A stretch of DNA of 64,000 nucleotides, taken from Hyphomonas adhaerens MHS-3 (GTDB taxonomy: Bacteria > Pseudomonadota > Alphaproteobacteria > Caulobacterales > Hyphomonadaceae). The notes under the pieces are model-generated. The model saw nothing but the letters and a program-made list of their open reading frames with translations. It ran no database searches and had not been told where the DNA came from. Position numbers and translations under genes: made by a program. Shown piece after piece: positions 8,456 to 15,976 of this stretch. Numbering within the stretch: the first letter of the stretch is position 1; every line of letters starts with the position of its first letter. Location: positions 310,001 to 374,000 of the forward strand of contig NZ_ARYH01000001.1 in assembly GCF_000685235.1 (NCBI RefSeq), in the 5' to 3' direction.

Positions 8456-9358
8456 TTGTCCTATTCCTTCCGCTTGTCCGATCATAGCCTGACTGACGGG
8501 GTGCGCCGTATTGCGCGCAGCCAGATCGAGACGGCGATTGCCGAGATCGATGACAAGACGCTCGGGCCGGTGACGACCGTCCACCAGCTGCGCAAGCGGT
8601 GCAAAAAGGTCCGGGGCCTCGTGCGCCTCGTCCGGCCCGGCTTCAAAGACTATGCGGAAGAGAATGCCGCCTTCCGCGACCTGTCGCGCAGTCTCGCCGA
8701 CCTGCGCGATGCCGGCGCCCTGCTGGAAACCGTTGCGGCGCTGGAAGCGCGTTTCGGCGAGGTGATTGGCGGACCCTTCTTTGCCGATGTGCGCGAGACG
8801 CTCGCCGCCGCCAGCCCGCCTGCTGGCGATGAAGACGTGACAGACCGGCTGGCCGGGGCACGCGCCGCGTTCGAGGACGCGCTCACCCGCACCCATGACT
8901 GGAAAGTCAAAGGCAAGGCGCCGGAAATTCTGGGCCGCGGCGTGAAGCAGACCTACAAGCGCGCCGAGACTGCGCTGGCGCAGGCGGAGCAAGACGGCAC
9001 GCCGGTCGAGTTCCATGAATTCCGCAAGCGGGTGAAATACCATTGGTATCACATGCGCCTGTTGAAACATGTCTGGCCGAAAATGATCCATGCACGGATT
9101 GTCGAGGCGCGCCACCTCGCCACATCGCTGGGCGACCTGCACGATCTTGCCGTCTTCCGGCTGACCGTCTTGCCGCTGATCGAACATGCGGATGCGAAGA
9201 CCGGCGAAGTACTGGGCGGCCTGATCGAAGCGGAAGAGAAACGCCTCGCGCCGGAATGCCTGCACCATGGCCACCGCCTGTTCGCCGAAAAGGCCGGGCC
9301 CTTTGGCAAGGGGGTCGGCGCCTACTGGTCCACCTGGCGGGAGACGGCCCGCGTCTGA
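8456..9358 (+). CDS. CHAD domain-containing protein (TTG start proposed)
   Basis: About 300 residues from TTG 8456. CHAD domains are helical bundles with conserved histidines that bind polyphosphate. The typical pattern is present: VHQLRKRCKKVRGLVRLVRP (about residues 40-60), then EFHEFRKRVKYHWYHMRLL (about 190-208) and a third arm with HDLAVFRL. The upstream in-frame extension to 8288 reads like intergenic sequence, and homologous proteins usually begin with a short YxFxL strand, seen here as SYSFRLSD right after the TTG. No CYTH triphosphatase domain is fused. It is followed 26 bases later by the small phosphatase gene and may be co-transcribed with it. Confidence 0.8.
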   Translation: MSYSFRLSDHSLTDGVRRIARSQIETAIAEIDDKTLGPVTTVHQLRKRCKKVRGLVRLVRPGFKDYAEENAAFRDLSRSLADLRDAGALLETVAALEARFGEVIGGPFFADVRETLAAASPPAGDEDVTDRLAGARAAFEDALTRTHDWKVKGKAPEILGRGVKQTYKRAETALAQAEQDGTPVEFHEFRKRVKYHWYHMRLLKHVWPKMIHARIVEARHLATSLGDLHDLAVFRLTVLPLIEHADAKTGEVLGGLIEAEEKRLAPECLHHGHRLFAEKAGPFGKGVGAYWSTWRETARV

Positions 9359-9384
9359 TTGGCGCCCGCGAAGGGGAGAAACCG

Positions 9385-9732
9385 ATGGCCGATGCCGCGC
9401 CCGTAAAAGTCCTGTTTGTCTGCACCCACAACAAATGGCGCAGCACGACGGGCGAGGCCGTGTTCTCCCGCGTGGCGGGGGTCTCGGCGCGCTCGGCCGG
9501 GACGGCGCGGGATGCCCGCCATCCGGTCACCGTGACCGACATCCGCTGGGCCGACCTGATTTTCGTCATGGAGGACCAGCATGAACAGCGCCTGCGCGCC
9601 GATTTCGGCCAGGACGTCACCGGCAAGACGCTGCACGTGCTGGATATCCCGGACGACTTCCAGTTCATGGACGAGGCCCTTATGGCGCTGTTGCGGGAGC
9701 GCTGTGACCCGCTGATCTTCGGCGCGGCGTAA
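9385..9732 (+). CDS. Low-molecular-weight protein tyrosine phosphatase-like protein, short form
   Basis: A 115-residue protein with start ATG 9385 behind GGGGAGAAACCG. The N terminus carries the CX5R phosphatase loop as CTHNKWRS (residues 12-19), matching the arsenate reductase/LMW-PTP family CX5R(S/T) with Trp before the Arg. A possible general-acid region is DIPDDFQFMDEAL (about 92-104). The protein is shorter than classical LMW-PTPs (about 150 residues) but typical of a compact bacterial subgroup. The substrate is unknown. Confidence 0.75.
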   Translation: MADAAPVKVLFVCTHNKWRSTTGEAVFSRVAGVSARSAGTARDARHPVTVTDIRWADLIFVMEDQHEQRLRADFGQDVTGKTLHVLDIPDDFQFMDEALMALLRERCDPLIFGAA

Positions 9733-9774
9733 ACACGGCTGGTCATGCGCGGCCCTTGCGCCTATATACCCGCC

Positions 9775-10149
9775 AGACCAGACGGCCGGGCAGCCGCTGG
9801 CATGCTGGTAACGGCATGCTGGAGGAAAGTCCGGGCTCCAGGGATACAGGGCGACGGCTAACGGCCGCCCGGCGCAAGCCGAGGGAAAGTGCCACAGAAA
9901 GCAAACCGCCTCCCCTCGGGGAGGTAAGGGTGAAAGGGTGGGGTAAGAGCCCACCGCAGGCCTGGCGACAGGACTGGCACGGTAAACCCCGCCCGGAGCA
10001 AGACCGAATAGGGGGCGCGCATGGGCTGTATCCCGCCTGCGCCCCGGGTGTGTCGCGTGAGGTGCCTGGCAACAGGCATCCCAGAGGAATGGCTGCCAGA
10101 CCCATGGCAACATGGGCGAACAGAACCCGGCTTACAGGCCGTCTGGTCT
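9775..10149 (+). ncRNA. rnpB: RNase P RNA (type A)
   Basis: The universal core GAGGAAAGTCCGGGCTCC is present at about 9821-9838, followed by ACAGGG and the typical GGTAAGGGTGAAAGGGTG and CCCGCCCGGAGCAAGACC blocks. The 3' part contains the family signature GGCTTACAGGCCGTCTGG. The closing P1 helix is exact: GACCAGACGGCC at 9776-9787 pairs with GGCCGTCTGGTC at 10137-10148, which fixes both ends. This is the catalytic RNA that matures tRNA 5' ends together with the RnpA protein. A TATATA box at about 9763-9768 is a likely -10 for transcription starting near 9775. Confidence 0.95.
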
Positions 10150-10180
10150 TTTCTCCCGGTCGTGCAAAGCACGGCAATTC

Positions 10181-10273
10181 GATCGAGGATCCAATTGAGG
10201 GAGAAAAGGCCCGAAGCGTAAGCGAGGGCTTCTCCGGTGCCGCGTCGCGGCCGTATTTGATCGAGGATCCAAT
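10181..10273. repeat. 15-bp direct repeats flanking a palindromic intergenic element
   Basis: GATCGAGGATCCAAT occurs twice, at 10181-10195 and 10259-10273. Between the copies lies an imperfect hairpin (about 10200-10235) whose arms are GGAGAA..GCCC and GGGCTTCTCC. The same 3' arm with its flank recurs at 11715-11732. The block sits between rnpB and the convergent gene ending at 10320. Confidence 0.55.
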
Positions 10274-10319
10274 ACAGGAAAAGCAGGGGTTTTCAGACTG
10301 CTGATGCAAGCCACCCCGC

Positions 10320-11465
10320 TCAGTTCAGATTCATCGGATGGAACCTTCTCCGCGTATTCGACTCTTTCGTCTCCGGCAGCGGAAACTGTTCCGGCTCGGC
10401 AATCACCAATTCGAATTTGTAATCAGCCGCATTGCCCGTGCCCTGACGTTCCCGGATGGCATCGGAGGCTTCCTGCGGGAAGATGAAGCAGAAATCAGCC
10501 GGACAGTCCGGCCCCGTCTCGACGTCGGCCATGAAGCTCAGCGACTTGCTGCGCCAATCCGGCTTGGACCATGCCCTGACGTCCGCCTCCTTCTGCACGA
10601 ACAATTGCGCCTGCAGCGCTTGTCCTGCGGCCTCAGCCGTATCCATGCTGACAAGTATCACCAGCCGTCCGTCATCCGTAATGCCGTCGACGCGGTTGAC
10701 GCTGACGGGCCAGCCTTCCGAATTCATGAAGCTTGGATCATCGCGTTCGGACAGTTTTGCCGGGAAGCGCGCGCCACTGCCATCCAGTTTCACGGCCTCA
10801 TACGTCGCGTTCCCATTCGGCAGGGGATGAAAACCATACCCCTTTTCACCCAACCTGAGCTGCCACTGCAGATCATTGATGGTGTCATCCAGTCCGTCCC
10901 ACGCCTTGTCGGAATCAAATCCTTCGGCCTGGAGTTCTGCGCTCACTTCCTGAACCAGGGGGTCAAACTTTGCGCCATACATCCCTTTGGAAAAATCAAA
11001 AAGGTTCTGTGCGGCGTATTTCCGTCCCGCTGTATCCTTCTGCAAATCCGGGGAGCTCTGAGATGCGAGCAGCGATTTTACGTACTCGCGGATGTAAAAT
11101 ATCCGTAGCACTTTTACGTCGTCACCCTGGCTGCACGCCTGGTTTGCCACGGCCTCCCTGGCTGTCGCCCGATGGGCTTTGACCATGTCGTCCCTCTTCG
11201 CGACAACCTCGTCGCGAAACGCTGTCCCGGCCATGACCTTCACGTCATTGCCTTCCGGGGTTACTGACGCAGAAGCGCTGATCCCGCGCTTGACCCGCTG
11301 CACTTCGAAATAGTTCAGCACGCGGCAGCGTTCATTGAACTCTGCGGCGCGCAGCCAGGTATCCAGTACGGCATAGGATTCCAACGGTTCCTCACGCGCC
11401 AGGGAGGGCTGGGCCAGCGCCGTCCAGAAGAACAGACCGCCGAGAAGCGAAAGCGCAAGACGCAT
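10320..11465 (-). CDS. Exported hypothetical protein
   Basis: A 381-residue protein starting at ATG 11465-11463, preceded by GGAG. Residues 1-23 form a clear Sec signal peptide (MRLALSLLGGLFF.. ending PSLA), which decides the start against the longer frame at 11510. The mature part is soluble and acidic with few cysteines (about 5, including CPADFC), consistent with a periplasmic protein. There are no catalytic motifs I can name. It converges on rnpB and is separated from the next gene by a 332-base gap. Confidence 0.65.
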   Translation of the reverse strand: MRLALSLLGGLFFWTALAQPSLAREEPLESYAVLDTWLRAAEFNERCRVLNYFEVQRVKRGISASASVTPEGNDVKVMAGTAFRDEVVAKRDDMVKAHRATAREAVANQACSQGDDVKVLRIFYIREYVKSLLASQSSPDLQKDTAGRKYAAQNLFDFSKGMYGAKFDPLVQEVSAELQAEGFDSDKAWDGLDDTINDLQWQLRLGEKGYGFHPLPNGNATYEAVKLDGSGARFPAKLSERDDPSFMNSEGWPVSVNRVDGITDDGRLVILVSMDTAEAAGQALQAQLFVQKEADVRAWSKPDWRSKSLSFMADVETGPDCPADFCFIFPQEASDAIRERQGTGNAADYKFELVIAEPEQFPLPETKESNTRRRFHPMNLN

Positions 11466-11797
11466 GAGGATGACTCCGATTGTTGTGCCCGGCACCCTAT
11501 TCCTATTCACACGGGAATCAATGCGCCACTTATCCTTGCATTTTCAGGCCGCAACCTGTCGCCACCATTGAGCCGGCCGCTAACTTATCCGCCTCCTCCG
11601 GAACCGGTGTATATTTGTCGGAATGGACAGTTTGCTCCGCTCCTCTCCGCCGCTTGCGCCGCACATGGAACCGGACGTAAACCCGTTCGCGGGAGAGGGG
11701 GGCCCGCGTCCAAAGGGCGAGGGCTTCTCCGGCACCACGCAGCGCAAGCAAGGGCTTCATCCGCATCCACACAGATTTTCTGCGGGAGATTCACATC
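11466..11797. other. Intergenic region with a REP-like palindromic element (copy B at 11691-11732)
   Basis: These 332 bases hold no credible gene. At 11691-11732 lies a hairpin with arms GGAGA..GGCCC and GGGCTTCTCC. It shares the block GCGAGGGCTTCTCCGG with the element at 10222-10237, including the following CC-CG positions. The two share sequence and the same palindromic layout, which suggests a small dispersed intergenic repeat. Confidence 0.5.
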
Positions 11798-12358
11798 ATG
11801 GACAATTTCATTCTGATCTCCGGATGTTCCGGCGGGGGCAAGTCGACGCTGCTGAAGGCGCTGAAGGCGCGTGGGCATCATGTCGTTGAGGAGCCGGGCC
11901 GCCGGATCGTGGAGGCTGAACAGGCAAGCGGCGGCAATGCCCTGCCCTGGACGGATATCGAGGCCTTCCTGCACCGCGCGCTGGATCTGGCCATCGCGGA
12001 CCACCGGGCGGCGCGGCGCCTCTCCGGCCCTGTCTTTTTCGACCGGGGCGTGGTGGACGCGGCAGTGGCCCTGCGCCACGTGACCGGACATCCCGAGGCC
12101 GAGACGCTGGCCGGTGACTATCGCTACAACCGGGCCGTGTTCCTTGCCCCGCCCTGGCCGGACATCTTCACGAGCGACGAAGCCCGGCGGCACGGGATGG
12201 ATGAAGCGGTTGCCGAATATGCCCGCCTGGAAGCGGCCCTCCCTGCGCTGGGCTATGACACGCACGTGCTGCCGAAAGCCCCCGTGGATACGCGGGCTGA
12301 ATACCTGCTGTCGGTGCTGGCGGATGCCGGGCCCCGTCCCGACGAGCCTGCCCCCTGA
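11798..12358 (+). CDS. AAA_28-type predicted ATPase/kinase
   Basis: A 186-residue P-loop protein. Walker A is GCSGGGKST (residues 9-17). VVEEPGRRIVEAEQ (about 29-42) and FFDRGVVDAA (about 80-89, probable Walker B-like Asp-Arg) match the small predicted ATPases of the AAA_28 group, some of which are annotated as NTP-binding kinases. There is no fused domain and no neighbour that suggests a substrate. It starts at ATG 11798 a few bases after a run ending TTCACATC; no strong ribosome site is seen. Confidence 0.75.
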   Translation: MDNFILISGCSGGGKSTLLKALKARGHHVVEEPGRRIVEAEQASGGNALPWTDIEAFLHRALDLAIADHRAARRLSGPVFFDRGVVDAAVALRHVTGHPEAETLAGDYRYNRAVFLAPPWPDIFTSDEARRHGMDEAVAEYARLEAALPALGYDTHVLPKAPVDTRAEYLLSVLADAGPRPDEPAP

Positions 12359-12450
12359 TAAAATTCAGCAAATACAATAATCTGGCACGCGCCATGCAAG
12401 GCTGAGCTCAAATTCTGCACGGAATCCGGCTGAAAGAGAGGGACTCCATC

Positions 12451-13164
12451 ATGCTGAAACGCCTTTTGCTGAGCGCGCTGCTTCTGGCTGTGCCCGCCTG
12501 CGCCAATCAGGATACGCCCGAGGGTCCACTGCCGGACCTGCCGGGGAAAGTGCTGATTGTCGGCGATTCCATCTCGCTCGGCCTTGGCGCGATGGGACCG
12601 GATACGACCTGCCCGCTGACCCCCGAATACAACTCGCAGACCAAGGCTTTTGGCCCTCAGGTCGCTGACGCGCTTGGCGTTGATTATGTCATGTTCGCCT
12701 GGCCCGGCATCGGCCTTGTGCACAATTACGGCGACGACCAGACCAATACGATGTCGATGCGCCTGACGCAGGCCGACGAGACGGCCCGTCTGGACGCAAC
12801 CGGCCCGGTGCAACTCGTCCTGATCAATCTGGGCACCCATGATTTCTTCCAGAACGACCCGTCAGACCAGTTCATCCCGGCGATGGAGGACCTGCTGTCC
12901 CAGATGCGCGACCGCTATCCGGACGCGACGATCTACGCCCTGACCGGCCCGATGCTGGGCGGGACCGACAAGATATTTCTCGCCCATGCCGTGGAAACAG
13001 CGGTCGATGCGGTGAATGCAGAAACAGGCACGGCCATCCGCTATCTCGCCCTGGATGGCGGCGACAAATCCGTCGCCTATGGCTGTCAGTGGCACCCGTC
13101 GGTGCCGGCACACGACCATATGGCGGACCTGATCCTGGACGACCTGCGCGCCCACAACCAGTAA
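12451..13164 (+). CDS. SGNH/GDSL-family hydrolase, probable lipoprotein (CE2-like esterase)
   Basis: A 237-residue protein. Residues 1-18 are a signal sequence ending in VPAC, a plausible lipobox with Cys at 17. The catalytic Ser is in GDSISLG (about 38-44), the oxyanion Asn region is INLGTHDF (about 126-133), and the Asp/His region near the C terminus is CQWHPSVPAHDHMAD. This arrangement resembles carbohydrate esterase family 2 acetyl esterases, so deacetylation of a glycan in the periplasm is a fair inference. The gene is followed by a strong hairpin. Confidence 0.78.
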   Translation: MLKRLLLSALLLAVPACANQDTPEGPLPDLPGKVLIVGDSISLGLGAMGPDTTCPLTPEYNSQTKAFGPQVADALGVDYVMFAWPGIGLVHNYGDDQTNTMSMRLTQADETARLDATGPVQLVLINLGTHDFFQNDPSDQFIPAMEDLLSQMRDRYPDATIYALTGPMLGGTDKIFLAHAVETAVDAVNAETGTAIRYLALDGGDKSVAYGCQWHPSVPAHDHMADLILDDLRAHNQ

Positions 13165-13185
13165 TCGCCAGCCTCACTCCCATCT

Positions 13186-13214
13186 TGCCGGACTGGACAG
13201 GGTTCAGTCCGGCA
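13186..13214 (+). terminator. Probable terminator hairpin of the GDSL gene
   Basis: TGCCGGACTG (13186-13195) and CAGTCCGGCA (13205-13214) form a perfect 10-bp stem with a 9-base loop. It is followed by TTTGCC, 22 bases after the stop codon. The T tract is short. Confidence 0.6.
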
Positions 13215-13449
13215 TTTGCCATGCGTTTTACATACCGCACGCCCCCGCCGGGCGATGCAGACAGCGTGTGCCGCGCCTCCGGTTGTGCTATTATACGTGT
13301 CAGGCGCTGGCGTATGGCAGTGGCAAGTCCGGCAATATCCCGCCCGGCAGGAAGTGACGGAGATGCACGCAAAAATGGCAGATCGCGGCGTTTCTGCCGC
13401 AGCGGTTTCCGGTGCAAATTGCGGCAGCATTGCCTGTATATGTCACGAT

Positions 13450-13511
13450 ACCTGACAGTTTCAGGTGACCGACTGGCCTTGCATCGTTGACACGAATGAC
13501 GGCACTACACT
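13450..13511 (+). promoter_or_regulatory. Palindrome and -35-like site upstream of the TetR-type gene
   Basis: The gap 13215-13584 (370 bases) has no convincing gene. It contains ACCTGA-CAGTT-TCAGGT at 13450-13466, a perfect 6-bp inverted repeat of operator size. A consensus TTGACA follows at 13487-13492; the best -10-like sequence (TACACT, 13506-13511) is spaced too closely to be certain. Autoregulation by the TetR protein is inference. Confidence 0.35.
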
Positions 13512-13584
13512 AGTCCAAACTATTGACCGGGGGACTTTGATCCAATGTTTTCCGTCAGTATCGCTTAGAGAGGCAGGCCCATCT

Positions 13585-14208
13585 ATGGCCCGAACACCCG
13601 GCGCCCGGAACTACAACTTTGACGCGAAGCGCTCGGCACTGCTTGAAAGCGTGATCAACTTCGCCCTGTCCGGTGAAATCCAGCGGCCCTCCCTGCGCCA
13701 GCTGGCCCTCGCCGCCGAAACGTCCGAGCCGACCCTCCGTCATTATTTTACGGACCGGAAAGGGCTGGTCATCGCCATGATGGCCGAATTGGGCGAACGT
13801 GCCCAACCCATCTGGCGGCAATTGGAGCAACCGTCTGAAAGCATGACGGACGCAATCAATGCCTGTTTCCGGCACGCCCTGACGCGGATGGGCGACGACC
13901 TCTTTTTCCGGATGCACGCTTTCGGAATGGTGGAAGGCATGGCCGAGCCGGACGTCGGACAGGCCTATCTGGAACACGTCCTGGAACCTTCGCTCGACTG
14001 CGTCTGCCGCAAGCTGTCGGGCACGCCCGGGTCTCCGGACGATCCGGAAGAGATCCGGACAGCCTCAATCGCCATGTTCTCCCCGGTTATCCTGATGTGC
14101 CTGCACCAGCATTTGCTGGGCGGCCGGGCGCTCGCACCGCTCGACGATCAATCGACGGTCCAGCACCTCAGCAACTGGTTGAGCAGCGCGTTCAAAAAGA
14201 CGGCCTAG
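13585..14208 (+). CDS. TetR-family transcriptional regulator
   Basis: A 207-residue protein starting at ATG 13585 behind AGAGAGG. The N-terminal helix-turn-helix is seen as SLRQLALAAETSEPTLRHYFTDRKGLVIAMM (about residues 33-63), the classic TetR_N recognition pattern with xLRHYFxxK. The ligand-binding part (about 70-200) is helical and unassigned. The next gene is convergent, so it does not obviously belong to an operon. It has a 370-base upstream gap with a palindrome, which may be its operator. Confidence 0.8.
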   Translation: MARTPGARNYNFDAKRSALLESVINFALSGEIQRPSLRQLALAAETSEPTLRHYFTDRKGLVIAMMAELGERAQPIWRQLEQPSESMTDAINACFRHALTRMGDDLFFRMHAFGMVEGMAEPDVGQAYLEHVLEPSLDCVCRKLSGTPGSPDDPEEIRTASIAMFSPVILMCLHQHLLGGRALAPLDDQSTVQHLSNWLSSAFKKTA

Positions 14209-15227
14209 GCCCGCAGGGCGTCAGCCACAGCAGCGATCTCGGCCTCTGCCGTGCTCCACGAACACACAAACCGATAGGCCCCGCCAGGCCAGGGATAGAA
14301 TTTCCCGCCGGCCGCCACCAGACGCCGGGCCGCGTCCTTGGACAGGATGGGGAACACCTCGTTGCCGTCGACCGGATAGGCGAGATCGAAGCCCGCCTGC
14401 GTGAACAGGTCTGCCAGCGCCTGCGCGCGGGCATTCGCCTGCCCGGCCAGCTTCAGCCACAGCCCATCGTCCAGCATCGCGTGCGCCTGCGCCGCGAGGA
14501 ACCGCATCTTGGGCGGCATGTGACCGGACCGTTTGGCACGCGCCCGTAACTCTCCGGACTTCTTCCGGGCATCGCCAAACAGAAGAATGATCTCGCACCC
14601 GATGGCGCCGGTCTTCGTCAGGCCGAGGGTCAGCACGTCGACACCGGCCCGCCACGTCATTTCGGCGGCCGCCGTCTTGCCATTGGCCAGCACATTGCCG
14701 AGGCGGGCGCCGTCGAGGTGTACTGACAGTCCCTTCTCTTTCGCCAGCCCCGCATAAAGCGCAATTTCGGCCGCCCGGTAGGCCGTCCCGCATTCGGTGA
14801 GATTGGTGAGGGACAGCACCTCGGCAGGCGTCTCGTGCACGAAAGACGGATTGATCTGGCCGAGCGCGGTTTCCAGCGCCTCACGGTCAATGCGTGCGCC
14901 AAAGCCGGTCAGCAGCTGCAGCTTGCCGCCGCCGGAAAAGAATTCCGGCGCGCCCCGTTCATCCCGCGCGATGTGCGCTTCCTCATGGCAAAGCACCGCG
15001 CCGATGGACGAGCAGAAGCAGGACAGCGCCAAGGCATTGGACGCCGTGCCCGACGCGGTCAGCCAGAACTCGAACTCCTCGGTTTCGAACAGGGCCGCAA
15101 GCTTCTCGCGCAGGCCAGCCGTGACGGAATCGCCGCCATAGCTTGCTTCCATGCCGGTGTTGACCGAGGCCAGCGCCTCGATCACGGCGGGATGCGCAGG
15201 TGCCGACGTATCCGAGGTAAAGTTCAT
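14205..15227 (-). CDS. ltaE: Low-specificity L-threonine aldolase (beta-eliminating lyase family)
   Basis: A 340-residue PLP enzyme that splits L-threonine/allo-threonine into glycine and acetaldehyde. The start MNFTSDTSAPAHPAVIEAL is typical. The PLP lysine lies in LTLGLTKTGAIGCE (about residues 195-208), and HLDGARLGNVLA is the conserved Asp/Arg block before it. Other hallmarks are YGGDSVT and HEEAHIARDERGAPE. The ATG at 15227-15225 overlaps the stop of the upstream SDR gene (ATGA). The frame extends upstream to 15494, but that part is inside the SDR gene and is rejected. It is the last gene of a three-gene operon. Confidence 0.88.
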   Translation of the reverse strand: MNFTSDTSAPAHPAVIEALASVNTGMEASYGGDSVTAGLREKLAALFETEEFEFWLTASGTASNALALSCFCSSIGAVLCHEEAHIARDERGAPEFFSGGGKLQLLTGFGARIDREALETALGQINPSFVHETPAEVLSLTNLTECGTAYRAAEIALYAGLAKEKGLSVHLDGARLGNVLANGKTAAAEMTWRAGVDVLTLGLTKTGAIGCEIILLFGDARKKSGELRARAKRSGHMPPKMRFLAAQAHAMLDDGLWLKLAGQANARAQALADLFTQAGFDLAYPVDGNEVFPILSKDAARRLVAAGGKFYPWPGGAYRFVCSWSTAEAEIAAVADALRA

Positions 15228-15976
15228 GCCTGCACGTCCGGGGTCTGCCACATCAGGTGCTGGCCGCCGTCGCTGGCGATCATCTGCCCGGTCACGCTGG
15301 ACGCCGCGATGAGATAGCGCATCGCCCGCACGATCTCCTCGGGCGAGGAGCCCTGCCCTGTCAGCGTGGCGGCCTTTTCGGCGGCAAACTCTTCCGGCGT
15401 CTGATGAGCACTGGCGAGCGTCGGGCCGGGACCGATGCCGTTGACGCGGATATCGGGGGCAAGCGCCTGAGCCAGCGTCCGGGTCGCCTGCCACAGCGCC
15501 GCCTTGGACAGCGTGTAGGTGAAGAAGATGGGGTTCAGCTTCCAGACGCGCTGGTCGATCATGTTGATCACCAGGCCCTTTTCGCCTTCCGGCAGGTCGG
15601 ACGCCATCTGCTGCGCCAGATGGATGGGCGCCCGCAGGTTGGGTTCCATATGCGCATCCCAGTCTTCCCGGGAATGGGTCAGCGCCGTATCGTCATGGAA
15701 AGTGGAGGCCGAATTGATCAGCAGGCTGACCGGCCCGCCCAAGACCTTTGCCGCCCCGGCGACGAGGCCGCTGCGGTCGGTTTCATCTGCGAGGTCGGCC
15801 TGCACCGGCTCTGCCATGCCACCGGCCTTGCGGATCCGCTCGCACGTCTCGTCCGCGCCCTCGCTGGAGCTGTGATAGTGCACCGCAACTTTCCAGCCGT
15901 CTTCACCAAGCGCCAACGCCATGGCGCGGCCGAGGCGGGCCCCGGCGCCGGTGACAAGCGCGATACCGGGCGTCAT
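15224..15976 (-). CDS. SDR oxidoreductase of the pteridine reductase (PTR1/FolM) type
   Basis: A 250-residue short-chain dehydrogenase. The NADPH loop is TGAGARLGRAMA (about residues 8-19), with an Arg in the position typical of pteridine reductases. The active-site block reads INMIDQRVWKLNP then TYTLSKAAL. An Asp replaces the usual catalytic Ser and is followed by YxxxK, the arrangement known from trypanosomatid PTR1 and bacterial FolM. Reduction of dihydropteridines or dihydrofolate is therefore the likely reaction. A classical dihydrofolate reductase is also in the window (52743-53282). It is coupled by ATGA overlaps to the antiporter upstream and threonine aldolase downstream. Confidence 0.78.
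   Translation of the reverse strand: MTPGIALVTGAGARLGRAMALALGEDGWKVAVHYHSSSEGADETCERIRKAGGMAEPVQADLADETDRSGLVAGAAKVLGGPVSLLINSASTFHDDTALTHSREDWDAHMEPNLRAPIHLAQQMASDLPEGEKGLVINMIDQRVWKLNPIFFTYTLSKAALWQATRTLAQALAPDIRVNGIGPGPTLASAHQTPEEFAAEKAATLTGQGSSPEEIVRAMRYLIAASSVTGQMIASDGGQHLMWQTPDVQA

Noticed and set aside
13216-13455. 79-codon ORF in the gap before the TetR gene
   Set aside because: No convincing ribosome site, odd composition, and it would cover the palindrome and terminator of the GDSL gene.
14205-15494. Longer start (15494) for threonine aldolase
   Set aside because: The extra residues lie inside the SDR gene and the family start is MNFTSDT at 15227.
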